Assembly: GCA_964625465.1 (NCBI GenBank)
Contig: CAZVFD010000014.1
Coordinates: forward strand, 1-32,829
Origin: CAZLFQ01 sp964625465
GTDB taxonomy: Bacteria > Pseudomonadota > Alphaproteobacteria > Rickettsiales > Midichloriaceae
Length of the DNA: 32,829 nt
Reading direction: 5' to 3'
In this document: one piece after another, positions 7,666 to 16,546 of the stretch
Layout: each line of letters begins with the position of its first letter
Numbering within the stretch: position 1 is the stretch's first letter
Translations under genes and position numbers: made by a program
The notes under the pieces: model-generated
The model's input: the letters and a program-made list of their open reading frames with translations, nothing else
Database searches by the model: none
What the model was told of the DNA's origin: nothing

Positions 7666-9162
7666 ATGCTCCGCTATTCTTGGCTTTTATTATTGCCTAC
7701 GTTGGCCTTTGCTGGCGAAACTAACGTTACAATCTATAGTTCAGCTGTTCCAGGTTCCATTTCACCCGACATGTATAGGCCAACATCAAATGCTAATCAA
7801 GGGTGGGCATATAGCACGCAAATCCCAGGGTATGCCATCGTGCGTGAGCAAAGAGATTATGACCTAAAATCTGGCTCGAACCAGCTAAGCTTTTCAGACG
7901 TTGCAGCCTTTATAGATCCAACAACAGTTTCATTTAAGTCGATTACTGATCCAACAGGCACTTCAGTTCTTGAGCAGAACTTTAATTTTGACTTAGTAAA
8001 TTCCCAAAAGTTAATGGAGAAATTCTTAGGTCAAGAAATTGTAGTTGAGCAAGTAGTTGGTAATTCTTTTCAAAGTACTGCTGGCAAGCTTTTAAGTGCT
8101 AATGGGGGGCTAATCCTTCAAGATAAGAGTAATAAAGTTACGACTATAAACGGCTATTCTAATATTAAGTTTCCCGAGCTTCCGGGTGGGTTAATTTTAA
8201 AACCAACTTTGAATTGGAATATCAGTGCTAAAAAAGATGGTAAACATAATATTGAGACGAGCTACCAAACTTCTGGAATTACTTGGTGGGCTGATTATAT
8301 TGGCACATTCGAAGAAGGTGATAGTGCAAATAAGGGATTTTTAGATCTTGCTGCGTGGGTGAGTATTGTAAATAAAGCAGGAGTCTCCTTCAATGATTCC
8401 AAATTAAAATTAGTTGCTGGTGATGTAAACCGCGCACAACCGCGTTATCCAAATGCAAGAGGGATGGCGATGATGAAAGCTTCCGCTGTAGCTGAAGATG
8501 CAGGGTTTGAGGAGAAATCGTTTTTTGAATATCATTTATACACATTAGGCCGTAAGGTAAGCATTCCTGATAACTCTACAAAACAGCTAGAGTTATTCCC
8601 AAAGGCAGTCAAAATTCCTGTAACCAAAGAGTATTTGTATTACGGTGCTGCTCAGCCATATTATGGTTACGCCTATATGGAAAAAGGTGAGGAGATTAGT
8701 AATAAGAAGGTAGATGTACTGATCAAATTCAAAAATAGTGAAAAAGATAACTTAGGCGTACCACTTCCTGCTGGTAGGCTTCGCGTTAACCAAGTAGATA
8801 AAGCTGATGGCTCAATGGAATTCATAGGTGAAGATATTATTGATCATACTGCAAAAGATGAAGAAGTGAAGATTCAGCTCGGCAGCGCATTTGACATAGT
8901 GGGTGAACGTAAACAGATGGATTTCAAAGTGGATACATCTCGTAAAATGATGGAAGAAACTATCGAAATTACCCTAAGAAATCACAAAAAACAGGATATA
9001 AACGTAACGGTAAAGGAGAACTTATACCGTGGTAGTAATTGGAAAATTTCAGAAAATTCTGCTGATTTTACCAAAGAAAATTCTAATACAATTGTCTTTC
9101 CAATTGCTGTTAAAAAAGATGGTGAAACCAAGGTGAAATATAAAGTCACTTATACTTGGTAA
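7666..9162 (+). CDS. Exported DUF4139 domain-containing protein
   Basis: A 498-residue secreted protein of the DUF4139 family, function unknown. Residues 1-16 are a signal peptide with cleavage after AFA. The family pattern follows: YAIVREQRDYDLKSGSNQLSFSD strand region, IDPTTVSF, VLEQNFNFDLVN (~105-117), the GITWWADY segment (~204-211) and a beta-rich C terminus with a TVKENLYRGSNW element. The product is probably periplasmic or on the cell surface. The ATG at 7666 has GGGGAAGG (7657-7664) just upstream. A strong terminator directly precedes the gene and no obvious promoter lies between them, which is odd. Confidence 0.85.
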   Translation: MLRYSWLLLLPTLAFAGETNVTIYSSAVPGSISPDMYRPTSNANQGWAYSTQIPGYAIVREQRDYDLKSGSNQLSFSDVAAFIDPTTVSFKSITDPTGTSVLEQNFNFDLVNSQKLMEKFLGQEIVVEQVVGNSFQSTAGKLLSANGGLILQDKSNKVTTINGYSNIKFPELPGGLILKPTLNWNISAKKDGKHNIETSYQTSGITWWADYIGTFEEGDSANKGFLDLAAWVSIVNKAGVSFNDSKLKLVAGDVNRAQPRYPNARGMAMMKASAVAEDAGFEEKSFFEYHLYTLGRKVSIPDNSTKQLELFPKAVKIPVTKEYLYYGAAQPYYGYAYMEKGEEISNKKVDVLIKFKNSEKDNLGVPLPAGRLRVNQVDKADGSMEFIGEDIIDHTAKDEEVKIQLGSAFDIVGERKQMDFKVDTSRKMMEETIEITLRNHKKQDINVTVKENLYRGSNWKISENSADFTKENSNTIVFPIAVKKDGETKVKYKVTYTW

Positions 9163-9252
9163 TAGTTGGTATCGACAAAATGAGTTATCTACACTTTATG
9201 ACATTGTAACAAAAGTTTAACTTTTCTTACCTTCTTTTTTCTTTGCTTGTCC

Positions 9253-9262
9253 NNNNNNNNNN
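9253..9262. other. Run of ten N, probably a false gap
   Basis: The sequence left of the Ns ends in TGTCC and the sequence right of them begins TGTCC, so the two contig ends overlap by five bases. Merging them gives CTTTGCTTGTCCTATATAAT and removes 15 positions from this intergenic region. No coding sequence is affected. Confidence 0.7.
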
Positions 9263-9269
9263 TGTCCTA

Positions 9270-9275
9270 TATAAT
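9270..9275 (+). promoter_or_regulatory. -10 element for the gene at 9305
   Basis: A perfect TATAAT lies 29 bases before the ATG at 9305. The -35 cannot be assigned, because the upstream spacing depends on whether the adjacent N-run is real. Confidence 0.5.
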
Positions 9276-9304
9276 TTCGGGCGTTAACCAATTAAGGTAA
9301 AAAA

Positions 9305-10246
9305 ATGAGACAGTCTTTAATACAAGCAAGTAACGCACTAAATGCAGAAATTAATGCACAAAAAGATGCTAAGGAACTATTATCAATATTTGCTGAGATA
9401 GAATCAGAAAAAGTGATAAGCTTAAAACAATATAGTAAAATATCTGAATTTTTTAACAAAATATTTTTAAGTATAAGTGATAAAGAGGCTGAAGCAGCAA
9501 AAATTGGTAGTAAACTAGATGAAGTAGATTTAGCTAAAAGAGAAGTTGCTAATAAAGCTATTGAAATGTTGCAACAAAACCACTCACTTCTAGTTGATCC
9601 CAAAGAGAAAGATCTTATTCTGCAAAATGGACGTATGCCAAATTCTGGCTTAATAGCGACTTTTGCTGATTCAGAAACGGGTCAATTAAATGTAATTATG
9701 ATTAAAAATGGTAAGTTTAATGAATTTACTACTCCTGCTGGTAAAGTAGCTAAGCTAGATCTGTCATCCAATGAAGATGCTGCATATATAAATGGAGCAG
9801 TTAGAGAATTTAAAGAGGAAGCTTTAAGAAGTTCCTACCATGGAGATTTCAATACTGCTATTTCTAATGCTCAAATTAGTTTTGCTAATAGAGATGAATT
9901 AAAAATTCCAGAGACTAATAAGCTTATATATGATACCCGCATTTTAACGGTGCATTTGGGTAGAATTTCTACCTCTGTAGTGCAGTCTTGGTTAAAAGAC
10001 CGTGATGATAAGTGTTTAGATGCTCAAGAAGCATTTATTCAGCCGCTTGCAAGTCTAGCTTATACAGCGCTTAGCGCAAAACAGAATGGTGAGTCTACTT
10101 CTTATTACTTAAATAGAGATGGAGTTCAACTAAAAGTAAGACATACATTGGTTGCTGTTTTAAATGGACCTGTTGGCCAGCCAGAATTAGGATTTGCACA
10201 TAAAATTGCAAATTCACAATCTGCATCTACAGCTATTGCACTTTAG
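9305..10246 (+). CDS. Divergent Nudix-like hydrolase with helical N-terminal extension
   Basis: A 313-residue protein with two parts. Residues ~1-95 are helical and probably coiled-coil. Residues ~110-290 look like a Nudix domain: TPAGKV (143-148) in place of the usual PGG(K/R), Glu157, then AVREFKEEA with Arg167, Glu168, Glu171 and Glu172, the core REUxEE of the Nudix box. The spacing from Glu157 to Arg167 is two residues longer than the consensus GX5EX7REUXEEXGU, so the assignment is tentative. Such enzymes cleave nucleoside diphosphates linked to another moiety; the substrate is unknown. GGTAAA precedes the ATG, and a bidirectional terminator (10268-10300) follows. Confidence 0.6.
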   Translation: MRQSLIQASNALNAEINAQKDAKELLSIFAEIESEKVISLKQYSKISEFFNKIFLSISDKEAEAAKIGSKLDEVDLAKREVANKAIEMLQQNHSLLVDPKEKDLILQNGRMPNSGLIATFADSETGQLNVIMIKNGKFNEFTTPAGKVAKLDLSSNEDAAYINGAVREFKEEALRSSYHGDFNTAISNAQISFANRDELKIPETNKLIYDTRILTVHLGRISTSVVQSWLKDRDDKCLDAQEAFIQPLASLAYTALSAKQNGESTSYYLNRDGVQLKVRHTLVAVLNGPVGQPELGFAHKIANSQSASTAIAL

Positions 10247-10267
10247 TTTTTTGTATAAATAAGTGTC

Positions 10268-10300
10268 AAAAAAGAGCCAATGCTTAATTGGCTCTTTTTT
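10268..10300. terminator. Bidirectional intrinsic terminator
   Basis: A perfect 14-base-pair stem (10268-10281 with 10287-10300) closes on a five-base loop and has six A on the left and six T on the right. It can terminate transcription in both directions, and it lies between two convergent genes, the Nudix-like gene (plus) and glmU (minus). Confidence 0.9.
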
Positions 10301-10340
10301 GTTGGAGTAATGTGTTTCATTCAAAAATTAAGCATTTAAA

Positions 10341-10801
10341 TTAGCGTTTTTTCTTGCTACGAATCAACTCAGCTTTTTGATTGAAATTAACTTGTCTTGC
10401 GCGAGCAATTGATAATGCATCTTTTTCTACGTCTTCAGTAATCACGCTGCCAGCTCCTACAATTGCGCCGTCTCCAACTTTGACTGGAGCGATGAGAGCT
10501 GTGTTTGAACCAACAAATACATCGTTACCTATTACTGTTAATTGTTTTGAATAGCCATCATAGTTACAAAAAATTGTACCAGCTCCAATATTTGAGTTAT
10601 CACCAATTTTGCCATCGCCTAAATATGCCAAATGAGATGCTTTAGAACCCTTCCCAATTTTGACTGATTTTGTCTCAACGAAATTACCAATTCTAGATCC
10701 TTTTCCAATTTCTGTGTTGTGTCTGAGTCTTGCGAATGGCCCAACCTTACAACCTTCTTCAATTACAGAATATAACCAATTATATACATTAAGAATTTTA
10801 T
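10341..10801 (-). CDS. glmU: GlmU, C-terminal acetyltransferase part (split by gap)
   Basis: The left-handed beta-helix domain of the bifunctional enzyme that acetylates glucosamine-1-phosphate and then makes UDP-GlcNAc for peptidoglycan and LPS. About 150 residues are present, from YSVIEEGCKVGPFARLRHN through hexapeptide repeats with SHLAYLGD, GAGTIFCNYDG and VGAGSVITEDV, to a lysine-rich end. It has no true start: the coding sequence runs upstream into the N-run at 10802-10811. The N-terminal half is at 10859-11707 in another frame relative to this one. Together they make one gene broken by assembly or by an insertion. Confidence 0.85.
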
Positions 10802-10811
10802 NNNNNNNNNN
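10802..10811. other. Run of ten N inside glmU
   Basis: This assembly gap separates the two halves of glmU. Unlike the other gaps in the window, no shared sequence is seen at its edges. The right edge begins with one arm of an inverted repeat (10812-10900), which may have broken the assembly. Confidence 0.8.
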
Positions 10812-10900
10812 CTTAAACAACTCAGTCCTTTAAACTAAATAATAAACTTGTAAAATTAAAAATAAGAAAAATTAGAATTTAAAGCATCGAGTTGTTTAAG
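10812..10900. repeat. Imperfect inverted repeat at the glmU break
   Basis: The arms are 10812-10831 and 10881-10900. Twelve outer bases (cttaaacaactc / gagttgtttaag) and four inner bases pair perfectly around four mismatches. The very AT-rich 49-base centre encodes nothing GlmU-like and contains the stop that ends the N-terminal half. It is either a palindromic insertion or a fold-back artefact at a contig end. Confidence 0.55.
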
Positions 10901-11707
10901 CTTTATTTTTGTATCTAATGATAAAAATACAGACTTCGGATCAATCATTGTGACACCTGCTTTAAGGTGCATTTTACGTAATCGAGATTGAATAAATCTT
11001 TCTGCAGTAGAAAGTTGGTACCTGTCATTTACACCCATGACTTCTTTCTCAGAAGCTATGTGGTAGACGCAAGGATAACCAAGCTTGTTAGCTACTTTCA
11101 CTGCGTCAGTCAGATAAAATTCGTTGGCAGCGTTTAGATTTGTAATTTTAGACAAGACTTCTTCTACTATTGAATTATCGATGATGTAACTACCTGAATT
11201 ACATATGTCGATAGCTTTTTGTTCAGATGTGGTGTCTTTTTCTTCGACTATTTCTAATAAATCATTTTCAAATGAAACTAATCTGCCATAGCCATAAGGG
11301 TTTTTGGCTCTAAAACCGAGGCAAAGAAGTTTTGCAGATAAATCTTCGTATTTTTTAACCATATTCTGTATTGTTTCAGCTTCAATAAGAGGGGCATCGC
11401 CACACATTACTAAAATTGGCGATTTGGGCTTGGTTTTTAAAGCTATTTTTAGGGCATCTGCAGTGCCATGGCGCTCTTTTTGAATATAAGTCTCAAATCC
11501 AAATTTTTGTTTAAGAGCTTGAAAAGGTTGATAGTCTGATAGTTCGTTGCTGGCTACGACGCGAATTTCCTGTGTTTCGAGTTTAGATATTGTCTGAAGC
11601 AAGACTTCTAACATTGGCATTTGGGCAATTTGATGCATGACTTTTGGTATGTTAGAATTCATCCTTTTTCCTTGGCCTGCAGCTAATATTACAACCGTAA
11701 GTTTCAT
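10856..11707 (-). CDS. glmU: GlmU, N-terminal uridyltransferase part (split by gap)
   Basis: The pyrophosphorylase domain of GlmU, which joins UTP and GlcNAc-1-phosphate. It shows the nucleotide-binding start LAAGQGKRMNSNIPKVMH, then CGDAPLI, YGYGRLV, EEKDTT, NSGSYI and NEFYLTD, and ends with the conserved GVTMIDPKSVFLSLDTKI that leads into the beta-helix. After that, about 15 unrelated residues come from the inverted repeat (10812-10900) and then a stop. I chose the ATG at 11707 (MKLTVVILAAG), preceded by GAGG; the longer open frame to 11776 adds a hydrophobic leader foreign to the family. It is divergent from secD. Confidence 0.9.
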   Translation of the reverse strand: MKLTVVILAAGQGKRMNSNIPKVMHQIAQMPMLEVLLQTISKLETQEIRVVASNELSDYQPFQALKQKFGFETYIQKERHGTADALKIALKTKPKSPILVMCGDAPLIEAETIQNMVKKYEDLSAKLLCLGFRAKNPYGYGRLVSFENDLLEIVEEKDTTSEQKAIDICNSGSYIIDNSIVEEVLSKITNLNAANEFYLTDAVKVANKLGYPCVYHIASEKEVMGVNDRYQLSTAERFIQSRLRKMHLKAGVTMIDPKSVFLSLDTKIKLKQLDALNSNFSYF

Positions 11708-11836
11708 TAGAACCTCAAAATCTTCAAGTATGAATATAATTAGCAGAATATAGCATGACATCAAGCATATATTCAAATATCTTGCAATTGGCCGCGTTCC
11801 ACATTAAAAAGTTATTGAATAATTAGAGTTATAAAT

Positions 11837-13408
11837 ATGCTTCAGATACCTACTTGGAAAAAAGGACTTATTGCAATCATTTGTTTTCTTTCTATATATT
11901 TGGCGATTCCATCGTTTCACCCTGAAATTCTATTGAGTACTTTTGGAAAAGCTTTTCCAGATAAAAAAATTAATCTGGGTTTGGATCTAAGAGGTGGGGC
12001 ATATATATTACTTGAGGTTGACTTCCAAGCTTATGATCGCGAGCAGATGGTTAAGTCAATGGAGTACATTAAATCAAAGATAAAGAATAATAAAGTTGAA
12101 GCATCAGATTTTGCAATTGCAAATGGTAAAATTACTTTTGTACTAAAAGACGCGGCACAATCTAAAGATGCTCAGCAAGCTGTGTATGATGCGCTGGGCA
12201 ACTTGGCCAGCACATCGGTTTCAGGTGTCGCTGCAACAGTAGAATTTAATGACCAAGAAGCAAAGAATTTACGCAATAATCTTATGATGCAAACAATTGA
12301 GATCGTGCGTAGAAGGATAGATGAAGCAGGTACGAAAGAGGTAGATATTCAGAGACAAGGAGATAATTATATTCTTGTTCAAGTTCCAGGAGCGGACAAT
12401 CCAGAGCAAATCAAAAGATTATTGGGAAAAACTGCAAAACTTACATTCCATCTTGTGAATGAAAACGTCTCACTTTCTGATGCGACAAACGGGAATATTC
12501 CTTTTGGAACCAAGTTATTACCACTTGAGGATAAATCAGTGAAAGATGCTGGGTTCATGGCGGTTTACATTAGACCATTGCTCTCGGGTGAAGAGCTGGT
12601 GGATGCGCAAACAGCCATTCATTTAAATACCCCTGTAGTTAGTTTTAAATTCAATTCACGCGGCGCTAGAACTTTTGGTGATATCACTAGTGAAAATGTT
12701 CATAAAAGACTTGCAATAGTTTTAGATAATAAAGTTATTAGTGCCCCATCAATTAACGAGCCAATCTTAGGTGGAAGTGGACAAATTTCTGGGAATTTTA
12801 CTGTGCAAACTGCAAATGAATTAGCCTTATTATTAAGGGCAGGGGCTTTACCTGTGCCATTAAAGATTGCTGAAGAAAGAACTGTAGGCCCAAGCCTAGG
12901 GCAAGATTCGATTGAAGCTGGAACAAAAGCTGCGGTTATAGGTACGTTGCTTGTAGTTGTGTTTATGGTACTGTTCTACGGTCTTTTTGGAATGATGGCG
13001 AATTTAGCATTAATAATTAACTTATTTATGATTATAACTGTACTTGGAATGTTTGAAGCGACCCTGACTTTGCCTGGCATTGCTGGGATGGTGCTGACTT
13101 TGGGTATGGCTGTTGATGCGAACGTCTTAATTTTCGAAAGGATTAGGGAAGAGATGCGTAAAGGCCGAACACCATTGGCGGCAATTGAAAGTGGCTTCAA
13201 TCTTGCTTTCGCTACAATTGTGGATTCAAATTTAACAACGGTTTTAGTGTCTTTGATACTGTTTATATTCGGCAGTGGCCCAGTGAAGGGGTTTGCGATT
13301 ACATTGACTGTAGGAATTCTATGCTCAATGTTTACAGCTATTTCTCTTGTAAAATTGTTAATGTCTTCTTGGTTTATTAGATATAGACCTAAAGCACTTC
13401 CATTATAG
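11837..13408 (+). CDS. secD: Protein translocase subunit SecD
   Basis: An inner-membrane accessory subunit of the Sec translocase that uses the proton-motive force to help pull proteins into the periplasm. 523 residues, the usual alphaproteobacterial length. One N-terminal helix (~7-27), GLDLRGG (48-54), a large periplasmic region, then about five C-terminal helices with the signature LGMAVDANVLIFERIREE. secF and yajC are not nearby: the next gene, ntrY, begins nine bases after the stop, so secD heads a secD-ntrY-transporter operon. No strong promoter is evident in the 129-base divergent region shared with glmU. Confidence 0.96.
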   Translation: MLQIPTWKKGLIAIICFLSIYLAIPSFHPEILLSTFGKAFPDKKINLGLDLRGGAYILLEVDFQAYDREQMVKSMEYIKSKIKNNKVEASDFAIANGKITFVLKDAAQSKDAQQAVYDALGNLASTSVSGVAATVEFNDQEAKNLRNNLMMQTIEIVRRRIDEAGTKEVDIQRQGDNYILVQVPGADNPEQIKRLLGKTAKLTFHLVNENVSLSDATNGNIPFGTKLLPLEDKSVKDAGFMAVYIRPLLSGEELVDAQTAIHLNTPVVSFKFNSRGARTFGDITSENVHKRLAIVLDNKVISAPSINEPILGGSGQISGNFTVQTANELALLLRAGALPVPLKIAEERTVGPSLGQDSIEAGTKAAVIGTLLVVVFMVLFYGLFGMMANLALIINLFMIITVLGMFEATLTLPGIAGMVLTLGMAVDANVLIFERIREEMRKGRTPLAAIESGFNLAFATIVDSNLTTVLVSLILFIFGSGPVKGFAITLTVGILCSMFTAISLVKLLMSSWFIRYRPKALPL

Positions 13409-13417
13409 GTCATAGAT

Positions 13418-15376
13418 GTGTTGAAAAGATTTAGAACAAAATTTTATAATACATCACTACGGCAGAAGTTAGTCGTAATGATTTCTGTTCTAGTCACTAT
13501 ACTTCCAGCTATTCTGCTTGCGACAATCTCGTATACTTACTATAGCTTAGGCATTGAATCGCTATTCAATGATAAGATTAGTACAGCTCTTACGCATTCT
13601 GTGGAAATTGCAGAGAAATATTTAAAGGAGCATAAAGATAATATTAAAACAGACATACTTGAGATCGCAAATGGTATTCACAACAATCAAGATGCTTTGT
13701 CGGAAGATCCATCTTTGTATAAATTATTTGTAGAAAAACAAGCGTCACTGCGAAATCTGTCAGAGGTGATGATCTTTCAACGCGATAGGGTTATTGCACG
13801 GAATTATTTATCGCTTTCTTTAGCTTTTGAAAGGTTGCCAGAAGTCCAGTTACTTGAAGCCGATAGTGGAGAGGTGATATTACTTGATCAAACCACAGAT
13901 GATAAAGTTAGGGCGCTATTGAAACTTAGAGATGGGGTAAATACCTATCTTTTAATTGGCAGATATGTTGACAGAGATATTTTAAATCATCTAAAAATAT
14001 CTCAAGGTTCTGCAAGTTCGTATGAAACCTTGATGGCAGATATAAGTAGCACTAGAATGCGCTTAGAGATTGTATTTATATCTGTCTCAATAGTTCTATG
14101 TATACTTGCTATATTAATAGGTGCTAGGTTTGCACGTTATATTACAAAGCCACTAAATTTATTAGTAGATGCTACATCTAAAGTGAAGAAGGGGGATTTT
14201 TCAGTAAGATTACCTGAAAAACCTGGTATCGATGAAACTGCAATACTCACACGAGCTTTTAATCAGATGACTGAAACGCTTTCAGTGCAACATGATCAAT
14301 TGAGTACATTCACTAAAGTCATTGATGAAAGAAGAAGATTTATTGAAGCCGTTTTAGCTGAAGTTACGGCTGGGGTAATGGTTATTACAAGGAAAGGAGA
14401 AGTTACTTTAGTCAACAATTCGGCACAAAAGCTTCTCAATATTTCAAGCAAAAGCAAACCGCAGAGCTTTAAGAAAGTATTCCAAGAGATTAGTGGTTTG
14501 ATTGAAGAGGCGTCAAATAAGCCTAAAGAGATTATGCAACAAAATATTGAAATAAATAGAGATGATAAAAAACTTACACTATTTGTAAGGGTTGGAACGC
14601 AAATGAGTTTGGATGATAATATCGAGAGTTATATAATTACTTTTGATGATATCAGCGATCTTGTTGTTGCCCAACGATCTGCAGCTTGGGCTGACGTTGC
14701 CAGAAGAATTGCTCATGAGATTAAAAACCCGTTAACTCCAATAAATTTATCTGCTGAGCGAATCAAAAAGAAATATATAAATGAGATTACCTCAGATAAG
14801 GAATCTTTCGAAAAATATGTTGATACTATCATTAGACACGTTGCGGATATAGGAAGAATAGTAGAGGAATTTGTAGAATTCGCACGAATACCTCAACCTA
14901 AGAAAGCATCGCATGATCTTTGTAAAATTATTAAAGATATGCTCTTCGCTCAAGAGTTCATGTATAAATTTAACAAATATACCTTTGACTATGATGTAAA
15001 TCCTTGTTATGTCTTGTGCGATTTAACTCAGATAACCCAAGTGCTAACAAACGTTCTTAAAAACGCTGCAGAGTCCATTGAAACTAAAAGATCTTCTAGT
15101 GAAAATGGCTATGTTGGGAGAATAAAAGTAACGTTATCACAACAGAATACCCATTTTGTTGAAATTAAAGTAGAAGATAATGGACAAGGTTTTGATAAGT
15201 CGGTAATAGATCGTGTTACAGAGCCATATGTTACAACGAAGACCAAAGGAACTGGGTTAGGTTTGGCTATTGTGAAAAAAATTATTGAAGATCATGGCGG
15301 CACGCTAAGTATTGCAAATACTTCTGGTGGCGCTTTAGTGAATTTTAACCTTTTAATCGGAGAAAAAAGTAAATGA
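13418..15376 (+). CDS. ntrY: NtrY-like sensor histidine kinase
   Basis: A membrane histidine kinase of the NtrY type, classically paired with the regulator NtrX for nitrogen or redox control. 652 residues: helix ~17-37, periplasmic sensor to ~212, helix ~213-236, HAMP ~237-290 (ending near DETAILTRAFNQMTETL), PAS ~305-410, HisKA with RIAHEIKNPLTPINLSAERI (phospho-acceptor His433), and HATPase_c with NVLKNAAES, DNGQGFD and GTGLGLAIVKK. All catalytic boxes are present. The start codon is TTG at 13418 (LKRFRTKF). ntrX is absent from the window. The 3' end overlaps the start of the transporter gene by four bases (ATGA), implying translational coupling. Confidence 0.9.
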   Translation: MLKRFRTKFYNTSLRQKLVVMISVLVTILPAILLATISYTYYSLGIESLFNDKISTALTHSVEIAEKYLKEHKDNIKTDILEIANGIHNNQDALSEDPSLYKLFVEKQASLRNLSEVMIFQRDRVIARNYLSLSLAFERLPEVQLLEADSGEVILLDQTTDDKVRALLKLRDGVNTYLLIGRYVDRDILNHLKISQGSASSYETLMADISSTRMRLEIVFISVSIVLCILAILIGARFARYITKPLNLLVDATSKVKKGDFSVRLPEKPGIDETAILTRAFNQMTETLSVQHDQLSTFTKVIDERRRFIEAVLAEVTAGVMVITRKGEVTLVNNSAQKLLNISSKSKPQSFKKVFQEISGLIEEASNKPKEIMQQNIEINRDDKKLTLFVRVGTQMSLDDNIESYIITFDDISDLVVAQRSAAWADVARRIAHEIKNPLTPINLSAERIKKKYINEITSDKESFEKYVDTIIRHVADIGRIVEEFVEFARIPQPKKASHDLCKIIKDMLFAQEFMYKFNKYTFDYDVNPCYVLCDLTQITQVLTNVLKNAAESIETKRSSSENGYVGRIKVTLSQQNTHFVEIKVEDNGQGFDKSVIDRVTEPYVTTKTKGTGLGLAIVKKIIEDHGGTLSIANTSGGALVNFNLLIGEKSK

Positions 15377-16392
15377 GCCTTTCTAAAACATTACCTCACC
15401 AAAATAACTTAATGGGAATTGGTTTCATGCTTTTGCATGCTGTGTCCTTATCAGTGCTTTATGCATTAGTAAAGCTTCTGACCAAGGATCTAAATTCTAA
15501 TATGGTAGTGTTTTTATATAAGTTCATGATTTTCTTTTTTGCTCTACCTTGGTGTCTTTGGGGTGGGGTTAAGACTTTGAAGACGGATAAAATTCGTCTT
15601 CATATATCTAGAGCATTTTTTAGTACTATGGGTTCATTGTGTATTTTTTATGCTATTAAGCATATTGGTTTAGCGGACGTAACCGCAGTAACAAAGCTAG
15701 AGCAGATTATTTTGCTAATTATTGGGATTTTTGTATTTAAGGAGAAAATTACTAAAACCAAAATTGGCGTGATTTTGGTGAGTATTATTGGAGCATTGTT
15801 AATAATCAGGCCAGATCTATTTCCTTTTGGTCCTGAATCAAAGCACGTTTCAAAAGGTTTTAATCAGTATTATGTTTTCGTATTCTTGACCATTTTCTTC
15901 TGGAGCATAAACGGCACTGTTATAAAGCTTTTAGGTAAAACTGAAAAAACAAAAGTGCAGTTGTTTTACGTTATGCTGTTCTCAAGCATTATTGCTTTCC
16001 CAGTATCGTTCATGGAGTGGAAGGTAGCGACTACTGTATGGGTTATAGATATTAAATATCCTACTCACTTCGTTACATGGGAGAGTTTAGGATTAAAGAT
16101 GGAGCACTTGAAGTATATAGCGGTGTTGGCATTGTGTTATTTTGGCCATATAGTAGGCTTCTTCAAAGCGTTTAAGCATGCTGAGCTTTCTGTGGTTGTA
16201 CCGCTTGAGTATACCAGAGTTGTTTTTGCAGGTGTGTTTGGATACATGTATTTTGCAGAAACTCCGTCTCAGATTTCTTACATTGGTTATGCTTTGATTA
16301 TTCTGGGTGGTATAGCATTATTCAAAGCAGAACATAGAAAGGCTCAAAAGAAACGTCTAAGAGAATTAGAGGCAGAAGCAGTTAGTAATTAG
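15373..16392 (+). CDS. EamA/DMT-family transporter
   Basis: A ten-helix drug/metabolite-type transporter with two EamA repeats (~10-145 and ~165-325). The first repeat shows the family's ALVKLLTKDLNSNMVVFLYKF and AVTKLEQIILLIIGIFVFKE pattern. The substrate is unknown. Rickettsia has an S-adenosylmethionine importer in this family, so SAM or another host metabolite is a reasonable but unproven guess. At 339 residues it is longer than the ~290 of that importer, with an insertion near 205-240 and a basic C-terminal tail. Its ATG overlaps the ntrY stop by four bases, so the two are translated together. Confidence 0.82.
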   Translation: MSLSKTLPHQNNLMGIGFMLLHAVSLSVLYALVKLLTKDLNSNMVVFLYKFMIFFFALPWCLWGGVKTLKTDKIRLHISRAFFSTMGSLCIFYAIKHIGLADVTAVTKLEQIILLIIGIFVFKEKITKTKIGVILVSIIGALLIIRPDLFPFGPESKHVSKGFNQYYVFVFLTIFFWSINGTVIKLLGKTEKTKVQLFYVMLFSSIIAFPVSFMEWKVATTVWVIDIKYPTHFVTWESLGLKMEHLKYIAVLALCYFGHIVGFFKAFKHAELSVVVPLEYTRVVFAGVFGYMYFAETPSQISYIGYALIILGGIALFKAEHRKAQKKRLRELEAEAVSN

Positions 16393-16442
16393 ATTTAGCT
16401 GACTCCGTATAGGCTCGAGTCATGTAATTTCTAAGTATTTAG

Positions 16443-16520
16443 ACTGGACAATCGCGTCGCGCTTCGCACTCCTCGTTGTGACAAAACTTGGTCATGGCGA
16501 GCGTAGCGCGGCCATCCAGT
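16443..16520. repeat. Dispersed palindromic intergenic repeat, copy A
   Basis: An imperfect inverted repeat bounded by ACTGGA (16443-16448) and TCCAGT (16515-16520), in the gap between the convergent transporter and exonuclease genes. Its inner 48 bases (16455-16502) recur at 24897-24944 with two differences. Its base composition is GC-rich compared with its surroundings. It may act as a transcription stop between convergent genes. Confidence 0.8.
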
Positions 16521-16546
16521 TCTTTACTTGTTTTGATGAAATTTTA

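Noticed and set aside
10341..11707. glmU as a true pseudogene
   Set aside because: Both halves keep all catalytic motifs and the break coincides with an assembly gap, so artefact or recent insertion is more likely than decay.
10856..11776. Longer GlmU start at 11776 with a hydrophobic leader
   Set aside because: The conserved GlmU N terminus begins at 11707 behind GAGG; a membrane leader would be foreign to this cytoplasmic enzyme.
12976..13413. 145-residue minus-strand frame within secD
   Set aside because: Fully antisense to the conserved membrane part of SecD; no ribosome site or family motif.
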